Shown: in pieces, positions 25,501 to 40,500 of the stretch | How the letters are laid out: each line of letters begins with the position of its first letter | How positions within the stretch are numbered: position 1 is the first letter of the stretch | Assembly: GCA_020698575.1 (NCBI GenBank) | Contig: CM036248.1 | Coordinates: 21,502,229 to 21,566,228 of the forward strand | DNA from: Bostrychus sinensis | Taxonomy: Eukaryota; Chordata; Actinopteri; Gobiiformes; Eleotridae | Length of the DNA: 64,000 nucleotides | Direction of reading: 5' to 3' | Program-made: the position numbers and the translations under genes | Notes under the pieces: model-generated | What the model saw: the letters and a program-made list of their open reading frames with translations, nothing else | Databases searched by the model: none | What the model was told of the DNA's origin: nothing

Positions 25501-28500
25501 GTGGTCTGTGGGTTGCCAGTCTTTCTGCTTTTCTGATGACAAAGCAGGGTTTAGAATCAAAACAAAAAATGTAAACATAAACAAATTGGCCATTATGTAA
25601 AACATGTTTTTAATTGTGAATAAATTAGCTGTACCATTGTTATCAGTAAAACTTATAGTTGATTTAAACATCATATTTTAGGACACATGGGTAATTTTTA
25701 TGAAATATAAAAAATATATACTGCTCATAGCACCTTTAACTAAACAGTAACATCCAAACATTAAAGATAGAATATTTTGCAAGATTATTTGCTTAAGACA
25801 TTTTAAACACATTTTATTGACTTCTCTAACAGTAAAATGATGGTGATCTTGAACCTCAAACAAAGGCTGAACCTTAAGAAAGTCACTGAAGTTGTGAAAA
25901 TCTTAGCTTAAAAATGATCTTAAATAAACTAATTTCTTCTCACAAGTATAGTAAAGAGTAACTGCACGTATTAATCACACAGCTATAAAACTCACAACTC
26001 TGTCTCTCCACTGTCAACTACAGAAACTAAAGCAGCGTTTTAATCCGACCCTCAGAGGATCGGAACCCATTAGGCAAAAAAGATTTAACTCAGCATTTGG
26101 GGATTTTCTTAAAATATGATCTGGTGATGTTTTTTCAAAACCAGAAATTCCTAATGAAAGGATGATATGTGTTCTCACATGCTCTGCCCCAATACTCATT
26201 TGTTGTGAGGAATTGTTGCAGTTGGGTCCATTGACAAGGAAATTGTGCCAGCTAACCACAATCAATAGAGAGTATTTGGTTAGCGAAGCAGGTTCTGCTC
26301 ATTATGCTCCGCCAGTGAAACGTGGCCACTGCCAAAAAACTATCTTACTGCATTCTTAATAACAAATTACTGAAAACATTGCTGAAAGCAGAGCAACTCC
26401 TGGGAACACCCACAATCAATTTATGTTACTTCAATCATATTGTACACTACAGACTCCCAGTTTAATCAGTTTAAAGATGAGCCAGTAACAAATGTTTTAA
26501 TAGCAAGTTTCTAACAGGCAGATTTAATGCAGAACAACCAAAACTCTATGATATGAATCTTGGATACTCTTCATTGATAAAGAAATGGATTGTCTAAAGG
26601 AAGTGGTCACAAAGGCGACACTAGCCACTATTGCATAGCTTATATCACCACTTTCTTCTGAAAATCTAAATGCACATCTCGGAGAATAAATAACAGAAAG
26701 TAGCAATACAATATTGATTTTGTTTAGAGCAAGTTTGTATTAGTATTATTGTATATTTTGTGAGCTTAATCCATTTTTTTTTCCTATTGCTCTTTTGAAT
26801 TGCAGAACATTTACAAGGACATCTTCGTGGAATCATTCAGCAGAATTCAAGGAGCTTTGATGCAATGGCAACATTTCAAAAGAATGTATGTGATGCTTCT
26901 ATGTCCCCCAAAGACGGCAGATAAAAGTTCTCTGTGCAAACATGAGAGTGTGGCGCTAACATAGACTCCACAGATGTGGACTGAAAGGAAACTGTATAAC
27001 ACAACAGTCCTTCATCAAACTCTTTGCTGATGAAGGAGCAGTGGTCCCTGAGAAATCACTTAGTCCGAGTTTATGAACCTACAAAGTATTTCAATCAAAG
27101 CCCATTTATATGTGGATAATTCTGCCAGACACCAATATTCTCCAGTTACATCTATTATGAAGGCAATAGGTTATGTCACAGCGAGCCAACGACAATGAGT
27201 GTGAGATATTCATGTACTGTACCCCACTGACAGCAGGACATTTTAATGATGGCTGCCCACGACATTAAAAAAAAAAAACTTAAGTTAAAAGTATTGCTAT
27301 GACTCATAAGTTATATATCAAACTCTGGAGCCAAATCAACACATTAACAGTAATTATTTTACACCATTACCTCTTACAGCTGGAATCATTATTCTGCTAA
27401 CATTAAAATCAAGTACACAGTTCAATGCCGCTCAATCACAATGCTCCCAGTGGATATAACATTAGGGCTAATTTAGCCCAAACTGTGTAACCTCTAATGG
27501 AAGTACACACTTATACAATCACACCAATGACTGTGGCGTCCTGCTCAAACACACGCTCTGTCCATATTTGCTCTGAATCTGAGGCTAAAGTGTCAGTCTT
27601 CTCCAGACGCCGTCTGCTGAGCCCAGAATAGACACTTGTGCTCCACAGTTCAGTGTTAAGTGCTGCAGCTTCAGACAGCTTTTTGTACAACAATGTTACT
27701 TGGTAACTCTCCCACACATTTTCCACATGATTTCTATCTGCATCTACTGACTGATTTGCCCAGAATAATGGAGAGTGGAAGCGAAAGGCTCATCTGCTTT
27801 TCATGACACTCACATCTAATTCAGAATATAGATTATGTATTAAAGGTTAAAATATTTATGCCAAGGCAGCAAGGCAGGTACTATTGCATCAGTCAATTTT
27901 TTTTTACATTTACATATAGGACAGATTTTAATGTATGGTAATGATGCACTTCTACATGTCTTTTAATGTAAAAATGTATTGTACTAGTTAACTATTAATG
28001 AAGACTGAATCCTATGTGTGCTTAACATACTGTAATTATGAGCTCACTTCCCTCTGTGATTGATCTTTTTTTCTAGCAAAAAGATAAACCAAATTGCCAT
28101 ACATTAGAGTTTAAACTTAAGATTTAAAACATGCAACTCTTATGGCTGAACCCCTTCTCTTTCAGAACTGGTTAAAAGTACAAATCAACAGCCTCCATAG
28201 AGCAGCAGTGGGATGAATCACAATAGTGATTCACAATTTGGTGAGTGGACCTTTATTTATAGAAGGAAGCATTACAGACGACTCCTCAAATAGAGGCTGG
28301 GACATTTCAATGAGTGCAGCCACAGACGAGCTGATTTATCACAGTCAAATATGCTGCTACATATTTAATACGGCAACATACTGGGATTTAAACTGTTGCA
28401 CACATATGGCTCAGTGTGTCTGCCCAAGTGCTGTGTAAATGTTTACAAGTTAACACTCTGCTATGTGTGAAACACTTCAATAAACAAGTTGCCTTAGAGA

Positions 28501-31500
28501 AGCACTTGCCAGGTTCACTCCACGGCCGTGTGTGTTCAGGTCATTCATCTGCAAGTCATCTGCTAATGTCAGCCATGTCCACACTCCAAAACTGAGCCAA
28601 ACTCAGGCTAAACTATGAGCTTTAGAGTGGTGTTTCTGCTTTAAAACCTCCTCCACCTTCACTATTTACAAGCTCTTTTTCCTTCCCAGTCTTCACTCCA
28701 AGTTTCCTGTTTGCTTTGCATCCATCTTCCTCTTAATTCATCTTTTACTTTAAACCTGCTTTGTCCTTTGTTGTCACTGTTCCTTCCCCTGAAGCCATTA
28801 CCTCATCCACACCTCTGCCTCCACCCCATTACCCTCTTCTACTCCATTCTCCTCTCTCACTCCCCCCGCCTCACTTGCTCCTTCTCCCCGTCACCTGAGC
28901 TAGACACTTCTGTCAGGAGTCGGCCTTATTTACCGCCTCTCTTCGCTCGTGTTTACATTATCGATCGGCAGGGTTGCTTTAGTTCCACCATACATCAACA
29001 CCCCTCCACCCCACCCCACTGCTGGCTTGTATTACCCCTAGACTCACACAAACCAGGGGAAAAAAACGAATGGGCCAGGATGGAAAAAGCTGGCGGAGCA
29101 TGTTAGGATGTGTGAGGGATTTATGTGTGAAAGAGAAAGTGCATCAGAGTGTGGGTTATAGAGTGACATGTGTGCAGAGGAGCACATGTAAAATGGTTAT
29201 GTTCATACACCACTTCACATCAAATCTACACTGCATGTCTAAAAGTAGCAATGTGTCAGTACAGAACGTATGTGATTAAATATAGTGCTGGTTGGTTAGA
29301 TATTTTACAGGATATAACTTCTTATTATTTCAGATTCAGTAACTGAGGTTTTTTTCCACCATGATGTCATTGTGAAACCTTCAACAAAAAAGCAGTACAA
29401 ACAACAGCAGGTTGTTGTTGTTATTGGACAAAAAAAATCCACAAAATAAAATAAACATGTTCTGATAAAAACTGAGGAAGTGTTCAAAATGTCTTGCTCT
29501 TGCACAAAAGGATCTTACACTAAAATATCAAAACAAAACAAACATTAAAAAGAATAACAAGAGCTTTGCAATGTCACTCAAAGAGGGAAGGGACATATTG
29601 AATGATAAATCCAAAATGGCTCTCATCAAAACAAAAACCTGCTTCTAGTATGCTCCAAGCCTGATTATACTGTCAACTCATCACACAAGAAACATGAAAG
29701 GCTATGGATAAAGTAGACCCACTCGGAGAGGGCAGACACAGGCTAAGGCATTGGTAATATTTTCCAATAGTAAAGGAATAATGGGTACACCTGGACTCTA
29801 ACTGGGGATCTTCTAGTTCAGGGGAAAATGCCCCATCCGTACAGCCACAAAGCCCTTATATCTCACAGTGGTCCACACCAAAAAGTAATCTTATGTTCCT
29901 TTACTTACCCCATGTGGTTGGAGTTAGTATCTTTGGCCCACAACTGCAAAGAATCCTTTATAAATTTCTTGGATCCAAACCAAGTCACACCAATAACAAA
30001 TCATTTCTGACTAGTCAAATTTAATCAAAATCCGATAATTAAAACAGCCAAGGATTTAAACATTAGCTCCTGAATTTGAGTGTCCCTCTATGGGCTTAGT
30101 CATGCATGGCTGTCTACATGTTCCACTCACGTAAGAACAGCAGCAGTGTTGTTATAGCAGACATTATATTAGCACGTCTTACTTTACTGATTGCAGTGTC
30201 ATAAGATTTTTATTCTTTCAGCACCAGTAGCTCCTGGTTCCTGCAGAGATAGTAACCAACAATTTAGTTTCAAACAGAGAACGCAAGCAGAGGCTAATAT
30301 TAATACAAGACCTCATGGCCGTGTCCTAACCTCAACCCGTGTGTTTCTGCTTCCTAAATCTAACCACAAGCTCTACTCTGTATTACTGGTGCAGAACAAC
30401 TGTGGTCTGAAGATACTGGATTCACCCCAACACAACCCTCAAAGGGGAAATAACATAATGTAGTGCTACAATCACTCACTTGAAAATGGTGCTCGGAAAC
30501 AGAACAAACACAAAACAGTCATTAACTTTGTCAGGAAAACATATTTGTTGCAGCAATTGAGTTGCATGCTAAGTATTTTTTCTTAGAAGGCTGTGTCTGG
30601 AAAAGGTTTACTAAGGATTTGGGATTTTGAGCATCAGCAAAGTGGGACTTTAAGGTCAGGCTTGCACTTGTACTTCATCTAAAAGGTGTTAGATCAGGGT
30701 TTGGAGCAGGAGGGATTTTCGCTCCATCTTAATGATACCATAATAGCTAAGCAACCAAAAAACAAGAAAACATGATGACAACAAAGCTTTGTCTGCAGGA
30801 AAATGCATTTTCAAAATCTCTATAAACCTAATAAATGCATTTTCCCAACAAACAGTTTTATGCGGTTGTCTGAAGAGCAGGCATAAACGCAAACATTACA
30901 AAATTATGCAGCAACTTCATGATCCTTTTGGAATCTTTATCACATTGTCAAAAGCTAAACATGTTCACATAAAGCCTATCAAACGACCTTTGTATTAAGA
31001 GGATAAATTAAAAGGCATTTCTGAAATAACATTAGTGTGAAAATGAATTGGAGGCTGTCTTTGCCTCCCGCCAGTGGATTTCATTGACATATTACCTTTG
31101 CTTTGGTGGATTTGAAAAGATCAATTTCTCACACAAGGGACGCACTCGTGACCTATTGTTAAACACATACGGGGCCTTTGGATTTTTTTTACACTGCAGT
31201 TTAAAAGGATTGGCCCATCAAGCTTGTAATGTGATATTGTAATGATATTATTGTATCCTGGTGTGTGATCCATTGTTGGCGCAAAGGAGTCAAAACGCAA
31301 TCCTCTTGTTTCAAACTAATAAAGAAAGGGCAGAATTTTTTTGGCACAGCTGCAAAGTGAATTCAGGAAAAGTTGACTGAAAGAAAACTAGATTTTTCTA
31401 ACTCTGCCAAAGCATTAGTAGTTGTAGTGTAATTTGGCTGCAGCTTCTTACCATAATTGTCGTATTTACAATCTTACCCAGTGTCTCGTCTTATTTTTTT

Positions 31501-34500
31501 AATCAGGTCTCTTCAATTAGACAGGTGCTAATGTCCTTCGTGGCTTTTTGTGGTTTACACTTAAGAATATTTTCCTTCAGATCAATTACAATAAAATGCT
31601 CCTTTTATCAGCATGTAAAAGCACAAATGAGTCTGGCCTAATTATAACTCCAAGCTTGTGTCTAACAGATGGCACTGGGACATTTTTATGAAACGCATTC
31701 CTTAAAAAGCACTGTCAAGAAAAGAATCTGATCCCACACAAAAACAAAGAGCTATAGAAAAAAGGTGAGCTGAGGTACTGTTTATATGCTATTTATTTAT
31801 TACCTGGCTTTAGTTAAGGTCTATATACAATAAAGGTTGTGGCTAAACACTTTTTTGAGACCTATCTGAATAATTTTTACAAAACAAATAGAGTTGTCAA
31901 AGGGCATAGACCTGACCTGGACTCAAACTGGGGGTCTTTTAATTCAGGGGTAATTGAGCCACAAAGCCCTTATATCTGTCAATGTGTCCATGTAAATTAA
32001 GACATCTTGTACCTGGAGTTACTACCTTTGGTCCTATTTTGCAATGGTTCAGAATCCTTATAAAGAGCCAAATGTTTCTTTCTTGCCCCATTACTGGCCT
32101 AACCAGAAAATATAATTAAAACCCAGCTATTACTTTTGGGTTATCTCCTAACAGACAAACCAACCAACAACACTCAAATGCAGTTATATTTCTCAATGGT
32201 AAAGCTAAAACTAATCATTTGTTCATTTACTGACCCCTGGTGGCTGGAGTTATATTTAGTCCTACGTTGCAATGTTTCCAAATTCTTGGAAAATAACCTA
32301 GATCGAGATGGTGTTCCGAGTCCACACCTAATAATAACAAATAGATTTCTGACCCATTGTTGCCTTTCAGAACATTTCATCTAAATCCAATTACTAAGTT
32401 TTTTAATTATCTTAGGTACCTCGGCTGGTTAACAAACCAACCACATCAGCAAAAACAAACCCTCCTTGGTTGATTAGTCATCATCTTACTGCTTATTTCA
32501 CAGATGCATCACTATTATAAAGAATACATTTTTATAATAAAATGGTCTACTCCTTGCTGGTCGGCATTTATACAGTAGTGCCCCTCAAGCGCCAGGCTGT
32601 GATAATTTGGAAAGAGGCTGTAAATACTTGAGTCTGCAGGGTGCTGTATTCTGTAATTTAAGGGTGACCTCATTCCAACTCTTTCTCAACTTCCTACGCA
32701 CTAGTGAGACACAAATATTAAACCCATGACTAGCTAACCACCTGCTTTTCCTTTCAAAGGTGTCAGAGTGTTATATAAATGCAAAATAAAATGCGTATGT
32801 GACACATATGGTGACCACAGCACCAAGGTTTAGTACTACTAATGTAAAAATGAACCGCAAATGGCTCCCAACATGTTTAATATATATATAAAAAAAAAAT
32901 TGTGGTGTAATGTCTTAAACAGTGGTTTCCAAACACTGGGCCCAAACTCAAAGGTTGTCAAGAAGTCTGTTAGGGCCGACATAATTTCAAAGTTAAAAAA
33001 TTAGGAAAACTGTGGTAATCTAAAGCAGTGGTAAGATAAGAATCCCCTAAGAAAAGTTTGTGAACCACACTACCATGTGTAACTTTATAGGCACATTTTT
33101 CTGGAGGTTACATGTGATGTCTCAGTATATTAGTCGATTAGTTTTAACCGTCTTAGTTCAGACTGCTGTGAGCCAGTGAATGAGGCTGCTGTGTCTTTTT
33201 GATGCTGTTCCTATGTGCTCTCCCTTATAATGAAGCGTCACACTGGCATGAACCTTAAAAGAACTTGACTGAGTGCCATCCACTGACGCCCGCCATGCTT
33301 CTCTGTTCATGCTGCTTATTGTCAGTCCGTCACTCCTCCCCCTGAGGCCTCTCACTATTCTTACCTGTGAGGCCAAATCCACCGCTTTCTGCGTCCTTTC
33401 CTCGTCCCATCTGTCCAGCGGCTTTCTTTATGTGCTTTTAAAGAAAAGGCAGAAAAAGGACGAGCTGGTCTTTTGTGAGCTGGGCCTCAGTTTGTGCTCA
33501 GCCAAGCGGACACAGCTCTTAAATCCAAGGCCTGAGATTTGCCACAAAAGAAGGGCTCAGGTCTCTTTCTACCTTTAGGAGGGCAGCTAAATGGGTGGAA
33601 GAGGAGGGGACGGGATGCTAAAAGGGGCGACAAACATAATTCTTCTCATCAGAAAGCAGCTGCGAAAAGATTCTCACTCTCGGTCTCGCTTTCCCTTAGC
33701 CAAGCAACACTGGAGCTTTTTTTGATCCCCTTTTCTCCTTCAAGGCAAATGAATTAACTGAATGAATTAACACCAGGGCGGGTGCTGTGATCATCATCTC
33801 GCTCCTTCATCAGCAGCAGCAGCAGCGGTGGAGGCAGATTTGGCGAAGCTTTTCAACACCTCCAAGCATCGCACTGCTGATTCTGTGGCAGGAAGAAGCA
33901 AACATGTTGACGGTCTTGTCAAAAGGAAGTTTTATGAAAAGCAGAAAAGGTATACAGCTCTGCAGTCTTTAGCCCAAAGCGATGTCGAGTCTCTGGGCTT
34001 CACTAAGAAACACTCAAGGGCGATGATGGTGGGATAAGTGTTAGATGTGAAATCAGTGAGAAAAAAAGAAATAATCCATACAAGATATGAGATGCTTAGC
34101 AAAGGAGAAAGAAGAAATCCAGACAAAAATCTTAATTTAGATCATTAACCAACTCCGCCCTTTCAAATCTTTTTAGAATATAAGTAAGGTATACTTTATT
34201 GATCCCCCATAGGGGAAATTCATTCTCTGCATTTGACCCATCCCTCAATGCCGCTGGGGCAACCTGTCAGGAGCAGTGGGCTGCTGCTGCAGTGCAGCGC
34301 CCGGGAACCCTTCTCCAGATCTTGAGCCAGGATCCTGGTCAGGAGCATTTGGCTGGAGGTTTTTGCCTATTGTGCATGTTTTGAGGTTGATGGGGGAAAC
34401 CGGAGTACCCGGAGGAAACCCACCCAGACACGGGGAGAACATGCAAACTCCACACAGAAAGGCCCCACACCGTCCGGGAATCGAACCCAGGACCTTCTTG

Positions 34501-37500
34501 CTGTGAGGCAGGAGTGCTAGCCACTATGCCACCGTGCCGCCTTTTGTCTAAACACAAAATGAATACAATATAAAGAAATGTATGTATGCAACTCTGACAT
34601 TGTAAAATAAAAACGATAAAATAACTACTGGAGGATTGATAGAGAAAAGAATGGAGAAGTTTGAACAAGGTGAGAAAATGAAACGAGGTGTTTAGTGGAT
34701 GTTGTAGAGAAATACAACGTCTTCAAAATGAGAAAAACAACTTGAGAGTGTGACAGAGCGACAGCAGTATCAACGAGGGATGGGTCTGGCAGCAGAGGAA
34801 GAGGAGGGGTCCAGGAGCGAGCAGTGAGGATTTTAATTAACGGTAATTGGCCGCTGAGGGAAAAGAAACCGGGAGATGGAAGAAGAGCAGAGCAGAGCCG
34901 GTTCTGACAGAGTGATATCTCTCTTGCTTTGTACCTCTCCATTTCCTACAGCACTTTTCTATCTGGGCTTCATCATCTACATCTTATTTTCATTTTTTAC
35001 CAACTCCTACTGTGTTCAAGCAGCTTGTATCAGAGATGTATCCCTCACTAATACACACTCAATATACTATACAGAGTTTCCATGGCAGATAATAGGAATG
35101 TGCAGTAAAATATTTCATAAGGAATGTAAATATGACCTACAGCTCTCTCAGTGGAAAGGTGAAGCTCCCTGGGATTTACTGGCTGAAAGTGGATTATAAC
35201 TGTATGTGAACCGAATTTAAACACAACTTGAGATGATATGACTGCTCATAATAAACAAATATTATTGCTGTTGAGAGACCTTTAAATAGGTTTGGACTAG
35301 TAACGTCAACTCAAATACAAATCCTGTCAAGAACTAGAGATATTGGTAGTTGAGTAGGTTGTAATAAATTCAACAACATTTGAACATAATGCAGCATAAT
35401 AAAGTGGGATTTGTACATTAACAATTACAACCTTTTGAAATTTTTCCATATATTAGTTTAAATTGTTGTATTTTGTTCATTTTTATTGTGTTTCCTTTTA
35501 CTTTTTTATTTCTTTTAAACAGTTAATTGCATAAACAAATCACAAGTGCTTAAATTCAAATTTAGTCTTGTATGCATTTAATTTCTCCTTTTAGCCATTG
35601 TCAGTTTATTGTTTATGACAGTGGCTTATGTCATTTATATGTTAGCAAGCGCAGATCTTTTTACTGACATTATGAAATAGCAAGTAAGTTTTTCTGAATA
35701 AGGAAAAAGAAAAAGCAGTTGTGATTCAGTAAAAAACTGTGTTAACTGTGTTTTGATGTATCTCTATTTTAGCAGGGGAGTAAAAGCCTATTGGGAAATG
35801 GATACATAGTTACAATGTGTATTGGTACACAGGTGAGCTCTGGGCCTTTGGTTGCCTCAATAACACGTTCAGATCATCCCTTGTTGGACACAAACAGATG
35901 CATCTAAAGTGGACCAATCTTTAGTGAACATTTAATGATGGCCCACATGCAGAGGACTGACAGATTTGCTGATTTAATCATTTTTGGTGTATGTTTTCAG
36001 TCTATGTGACTTTGAGCAAAACCTGCTCTCCTCAGGCTGTCATTTGTCGACATCCCTAAATTACATGTGACTCTTACAAAACAGTGGTGTGCCATAGGCT
36101 TCAGGGGTTGCTAGGCTACAGCAGAGGGATGCTGCTGGTTAAGTGGCTCTGGGATCATAGTCAGCCTGACAGCAGGTCCTCAGGACCATTTGGCAACTTG
36201 TGAGCCAGTCGCTCTTCAAATGGCACATCTGCTTGCATACCCATACAAATCAGACCAAAGTGTTGAATTTCAGATCGGACCTGTCTCTCAGTCCTCTTCT
36301 TTCTCCTGTCGGCTTTCATTTTATTTCTCTATCTTTTACACAGGTTACCTCTGCTTCCAGTGATCCTGTGCATGTTTTGTTGTGCTTTGCCTCTGTTGTT
36401 GCTGTCTTGCCTCTTGCTGCCTCCTGCTGAGAGGTAATCAAGCCCTGTTGTGATTGTTTAAGCACTGTAGCAGACGCATGTTGAATCTTTCTTGGGACCT
36501 CATATTTGTATGGGAGGTGAGAGCCTCTCTCTTCTGCACATGCAGAGCAGTAGTCTCGTGCACACTAATGTAGAGGTAAAGCAAGGTGTGTCTGAAAGGA
36601 CTTGTGCACCCACACGCAGTTAGGAAGTTAGTGAGTCAGAAAGATAGTCACATGGCTGGCGACCTCCCAGGTAATAGCGTGATAGGATATGACAGGCAGC
36701 CCACAATGTAAACACTGTATAGCACTGTCCTTAAGCATCCTAATATGCACCACATCACAGCAGCACGAGGGGAAAAACATCCATGCAAAATGACATTACT
36801 AAAACTACCCTAAAAACCAGTGACTGTAGCACTAGCAAAACTAAACTTAAATAAAATCTTCACCTCAACTAGCTAATCAAAAAATAACAAACATAAAAAA
36901 ATAACAACATAACATAATCAATTAGCTGTTAAATAATAATGAATGTCCTTAAACACTGAGTCACATTTTTCATAATTTTGTATTAAATGAAGCCATAATA
37001 TGCCACAGAGTAAGGTCCATGCAATAAAAATGTATCATCAGCAGTAGATGAAAGTTTAAGCCTTTAGTTTATTAAAATTCTATCACATTCTTTTCATCTC
37101 AGTCAGAAAAATACAAATCAGCTCAGAGCTGAGGCTGTGGTTTGTCCACTAGACATAATCACTCATCTAAAAGCAACAGTGCATTTTTTTTTATATAAAT
37201 TTAATTTTAGTAATGTGACCTTGCCTTGTGCACACACCTTTTAAAGGCAAGTCAAACAGGTGAGCTGATAAAGAACAGTACTATTGTATGGTTTCTTAAT
37301 TCTCTCTTACAGGAAGTGCACACATACTTATCAGTGGTCATTACCTACAAAGCTTGCCCTGAGCGTTATTTTAAATTCTAATGTGTCAGTATACAGTTTG
37401 ATGATAAAGTGATTAGGTCTTGACAAAATGACACATTAAGAAGAGTGAGGTTGAGAAACTGTCATGTAGAGGCTTTTAACTGGCACTCATTTTTGACACT

Positions 37501-40500
37501 GTTGGATCACTGCAATATTACTGCAGGTTAAATGCCGTGCCACCAAAATGAAAATGCATTATCTCTTGGCACCTTTCTCAGTCCAAACCATATCCTACTG
37601 TATCCTACAGTAATTGAACAAATCCCCTTAAGTTAGAAAGACTCAATTTATTGCGTTGGCCAGAGATAATAATAACGCCACGTCAATGGAACTTCAAATG
37701 GGATCAGGCTCTATGGCCAGATGAATATTAAATGAGCACCTGATCACGCTGTGGTATAGCTCAGTTGGTAGAGCTGCAATGCATATATACAGGGCAACCA
37801 CAGCCTGCCTCAGCGTCCCGGACTCGAGTCCCAAATGTCTCTACCCGCTCTCTCCCTGATTTCCTACTATTCTGTCCAAAGGCTAAAAAATGGCCAAAAA
37901 ATATCTTTTAAAAACAACAGAGCACCTGATTGCTTCTGTCAGAAGGCTCAAAATAGGTCGTGGTCAGTTCTTCCAGCAGGAGAAATATTGAAAACGTACA
38001 ACAAATTCCACACAAAAATGGTTTACTGAGCACAAAATCACGGTCTTGCTATGGTCATCCCAGTGTACAGGACAATACAACGCCAGTGCAAGAAGATGTG
38101 TCTTTAGTGATGATTTTAAATAGTCTTGAGACTGTGTGGTTCTAATGTTTAAAGGTAGACACTTTAGAGCAACTATAGCAAAGGCTCTGTCACCTCTGGT
38201 TTTCAGACGTGTTCTTGAGACGTTTAAAATCAGCTGGTTTGTGGACCTCATTGCTCTGGTGGGAACGGAGGGGGACAACAGTTCTGCAAGGTAAGCTGGA
38301 GCCAGACCATTTAAATATTTAAAAACAATCAATAGTGTCTTAAGGAAGGAATTGTCTCAGATCTCTTGCCATGTATTCTCCAGTCTCATCAGTAGTTACA
38401 GTTATATTTTTGTCAAAAAATGTATTTTATACATTTGAATGTATTGTTTCACTGACAACATACTTTTTGTTAACATTTTGAGCAAAAAGGTAACACAATA
38501 AAGAAATATTTTTCAAATATCAATGGTGCCAATATTAGTGGGGACACTGTATGTCTTTATGTGACTTTTATGTCTCCTCAAGCGTAAATAACAGTATATA
38601 TAAGAAATAAGTAAAAGAGAAAAGAGAGTGAAGGAACTCATTTATAATCGCATTATTGTTGTGACTGTCTCAAAAAAATGGCAGTGTGCGTGTACCTCTG
38701 AAGTGTGTTGAAGTGTTGCCTTACAGATACTAAATTTAAACCAATGTGATGAGTTTTGAAGTTTTCAACATGAAAGTAGCTGCTGCTGTTAAATTGTTCT
38801 TGTTAGTGTTAGTGCTCTTCTCAGTCACATGTTGTGCTGTCAGGAAAACTAAGGATTTAAAAAAAAAATTAAATACCTAAAAAGGCTTTTTCTGTCATGT
38901 TGTTGAATCCTCAGCATTCTCGCATTATACATGCTGCAATGGAGTGCCACTTAATAATTGAGTGCCATTTACTCAGCTATAAATGGAATGCACTAAGTGA
39001 CATTATTAAGGATATACCCAGACAAGCTTCTGCTGCTGGTAAATTTAGGACTGAGAATCCAAACTGATCTCATTTGGGTATGTTTTATAAATAAAGGTGA
39101 GTTATGTACCTTTTACTTTCAATCAGTATGTTTATTATACAGACATATGTAAAAGTTTGGGCACCCCTCTGAGGCTGCATAATAATTGACTCTATCTTTA
39201 CAAAAAAAAAAAAGATCACAGAGGTATGCAATTAATTTTCTAATGATATCTGAGTTCTAGGGTGTTTTCCTAACAACATTTTTTAGTGTAGCAATACTTA
39301 GGTGCATGAAAATAAATGAAATATGAAAAAACATTGTTAGATTAGTTAGTTAAGCACTGAATTTTATAGACAGACTCAATAATGAGAAAAGGTATTTAAA
39401 GTGGTAATCAGGAAATGGAAGGACACAGGCAAAGTTGACGTTAAGAAAAATACCAGAGATGCCACGAAAAATAGCAGAGAGACATGGGCAAAGAAAGGCG
39501 AGAATGGTTAAAGACAACCCACAGATCACCTCCAAAGACCTACAACATCATCCTGCTGCAGATGGTGTTTCTGTACATGGGTCAAAAATTCAGTGCGCTT
39601 TGCACAAAGAACAGCTGTATGGGAGGGTGATGCCACGCCACAAACAGAGTGGCTTGAAGTATGTCAGTCCACACCATGTTATTCCAAAATTAATCTGGCT
39701 TGTCTCAATGAGCTTTTGCCATCCTTTTATTATTTTTATACACCTAAATACTGCTACGTTAAAAAATGTTGTTAGGAAAACACCCTAGAACTGAGATGTC
39801 ACTAGAAAATGAATGACATACCTCTGTGACCTTTTATCGTGAGTAAATTATTATGCAACCTCAGAGGGGTGCCCAAACCTATGCATATGACTGTTTATAA
39901 CTCTTTTCCTATTTAGTTTAGCTAAGTTAGTCTGGTACCTTAAGGTTTGAATTTCATTTCTACAGGTGGAACAATCACAGGCAGAGTAACCAATCAGAGA
40001 AACAAATAACGGCTGTGATAGGCTGGATCCAAATTGACTGAGGGAAAACGGTTCACTGTGACTGCGGAAACAGATTATCCTGCTTTCAAAAATAAAGTAC
40101 AAGGGACTGGCTGACAAGGCTATGTGTGCTAAATTTAAATAATTGTCTTAGTACTATTAGTACATGCAGTTTAAAACTGTATGTTGCAGAGTTGGAGTAT
40201 GCTTGGCATGTAATCTTGGTGATTGTTACCAAGGACGGAACACACACACACACCAGAGCACTTGAATGCTCCATTAGCCTAGTTTGGTTGGTGCATGTAA
40301 AGTGAGAAATCTTGCTGTTAGAAATTAATAGAGCTATGAGTATAGTCTGCGTATATTCTGCAAGCAAATAATAATTAGACTTATTAGACTTGCACTGATT
40401 TGAAGACACTGTGACTGTTGCTCTTTTACAGCCAGCCTTTTCCTTCACATTCACACCTGAAAGCAGTAAAGCACACACTTCTCTAGAGAGGCAGCCACTC

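Noticed and set aside
37749..37830. Possible tRNA gene (A box and B box present)
   Set aside because: Box spacing is too long, stems do not pair, and the sequence continues into a SINE body with an A-rich tail.
38380..38560. Possible Tc1 end (ggtgccaatattagtgg)
   Set aside because: Only one short end-like motif, with no inverse partner or TA flank found nearby.
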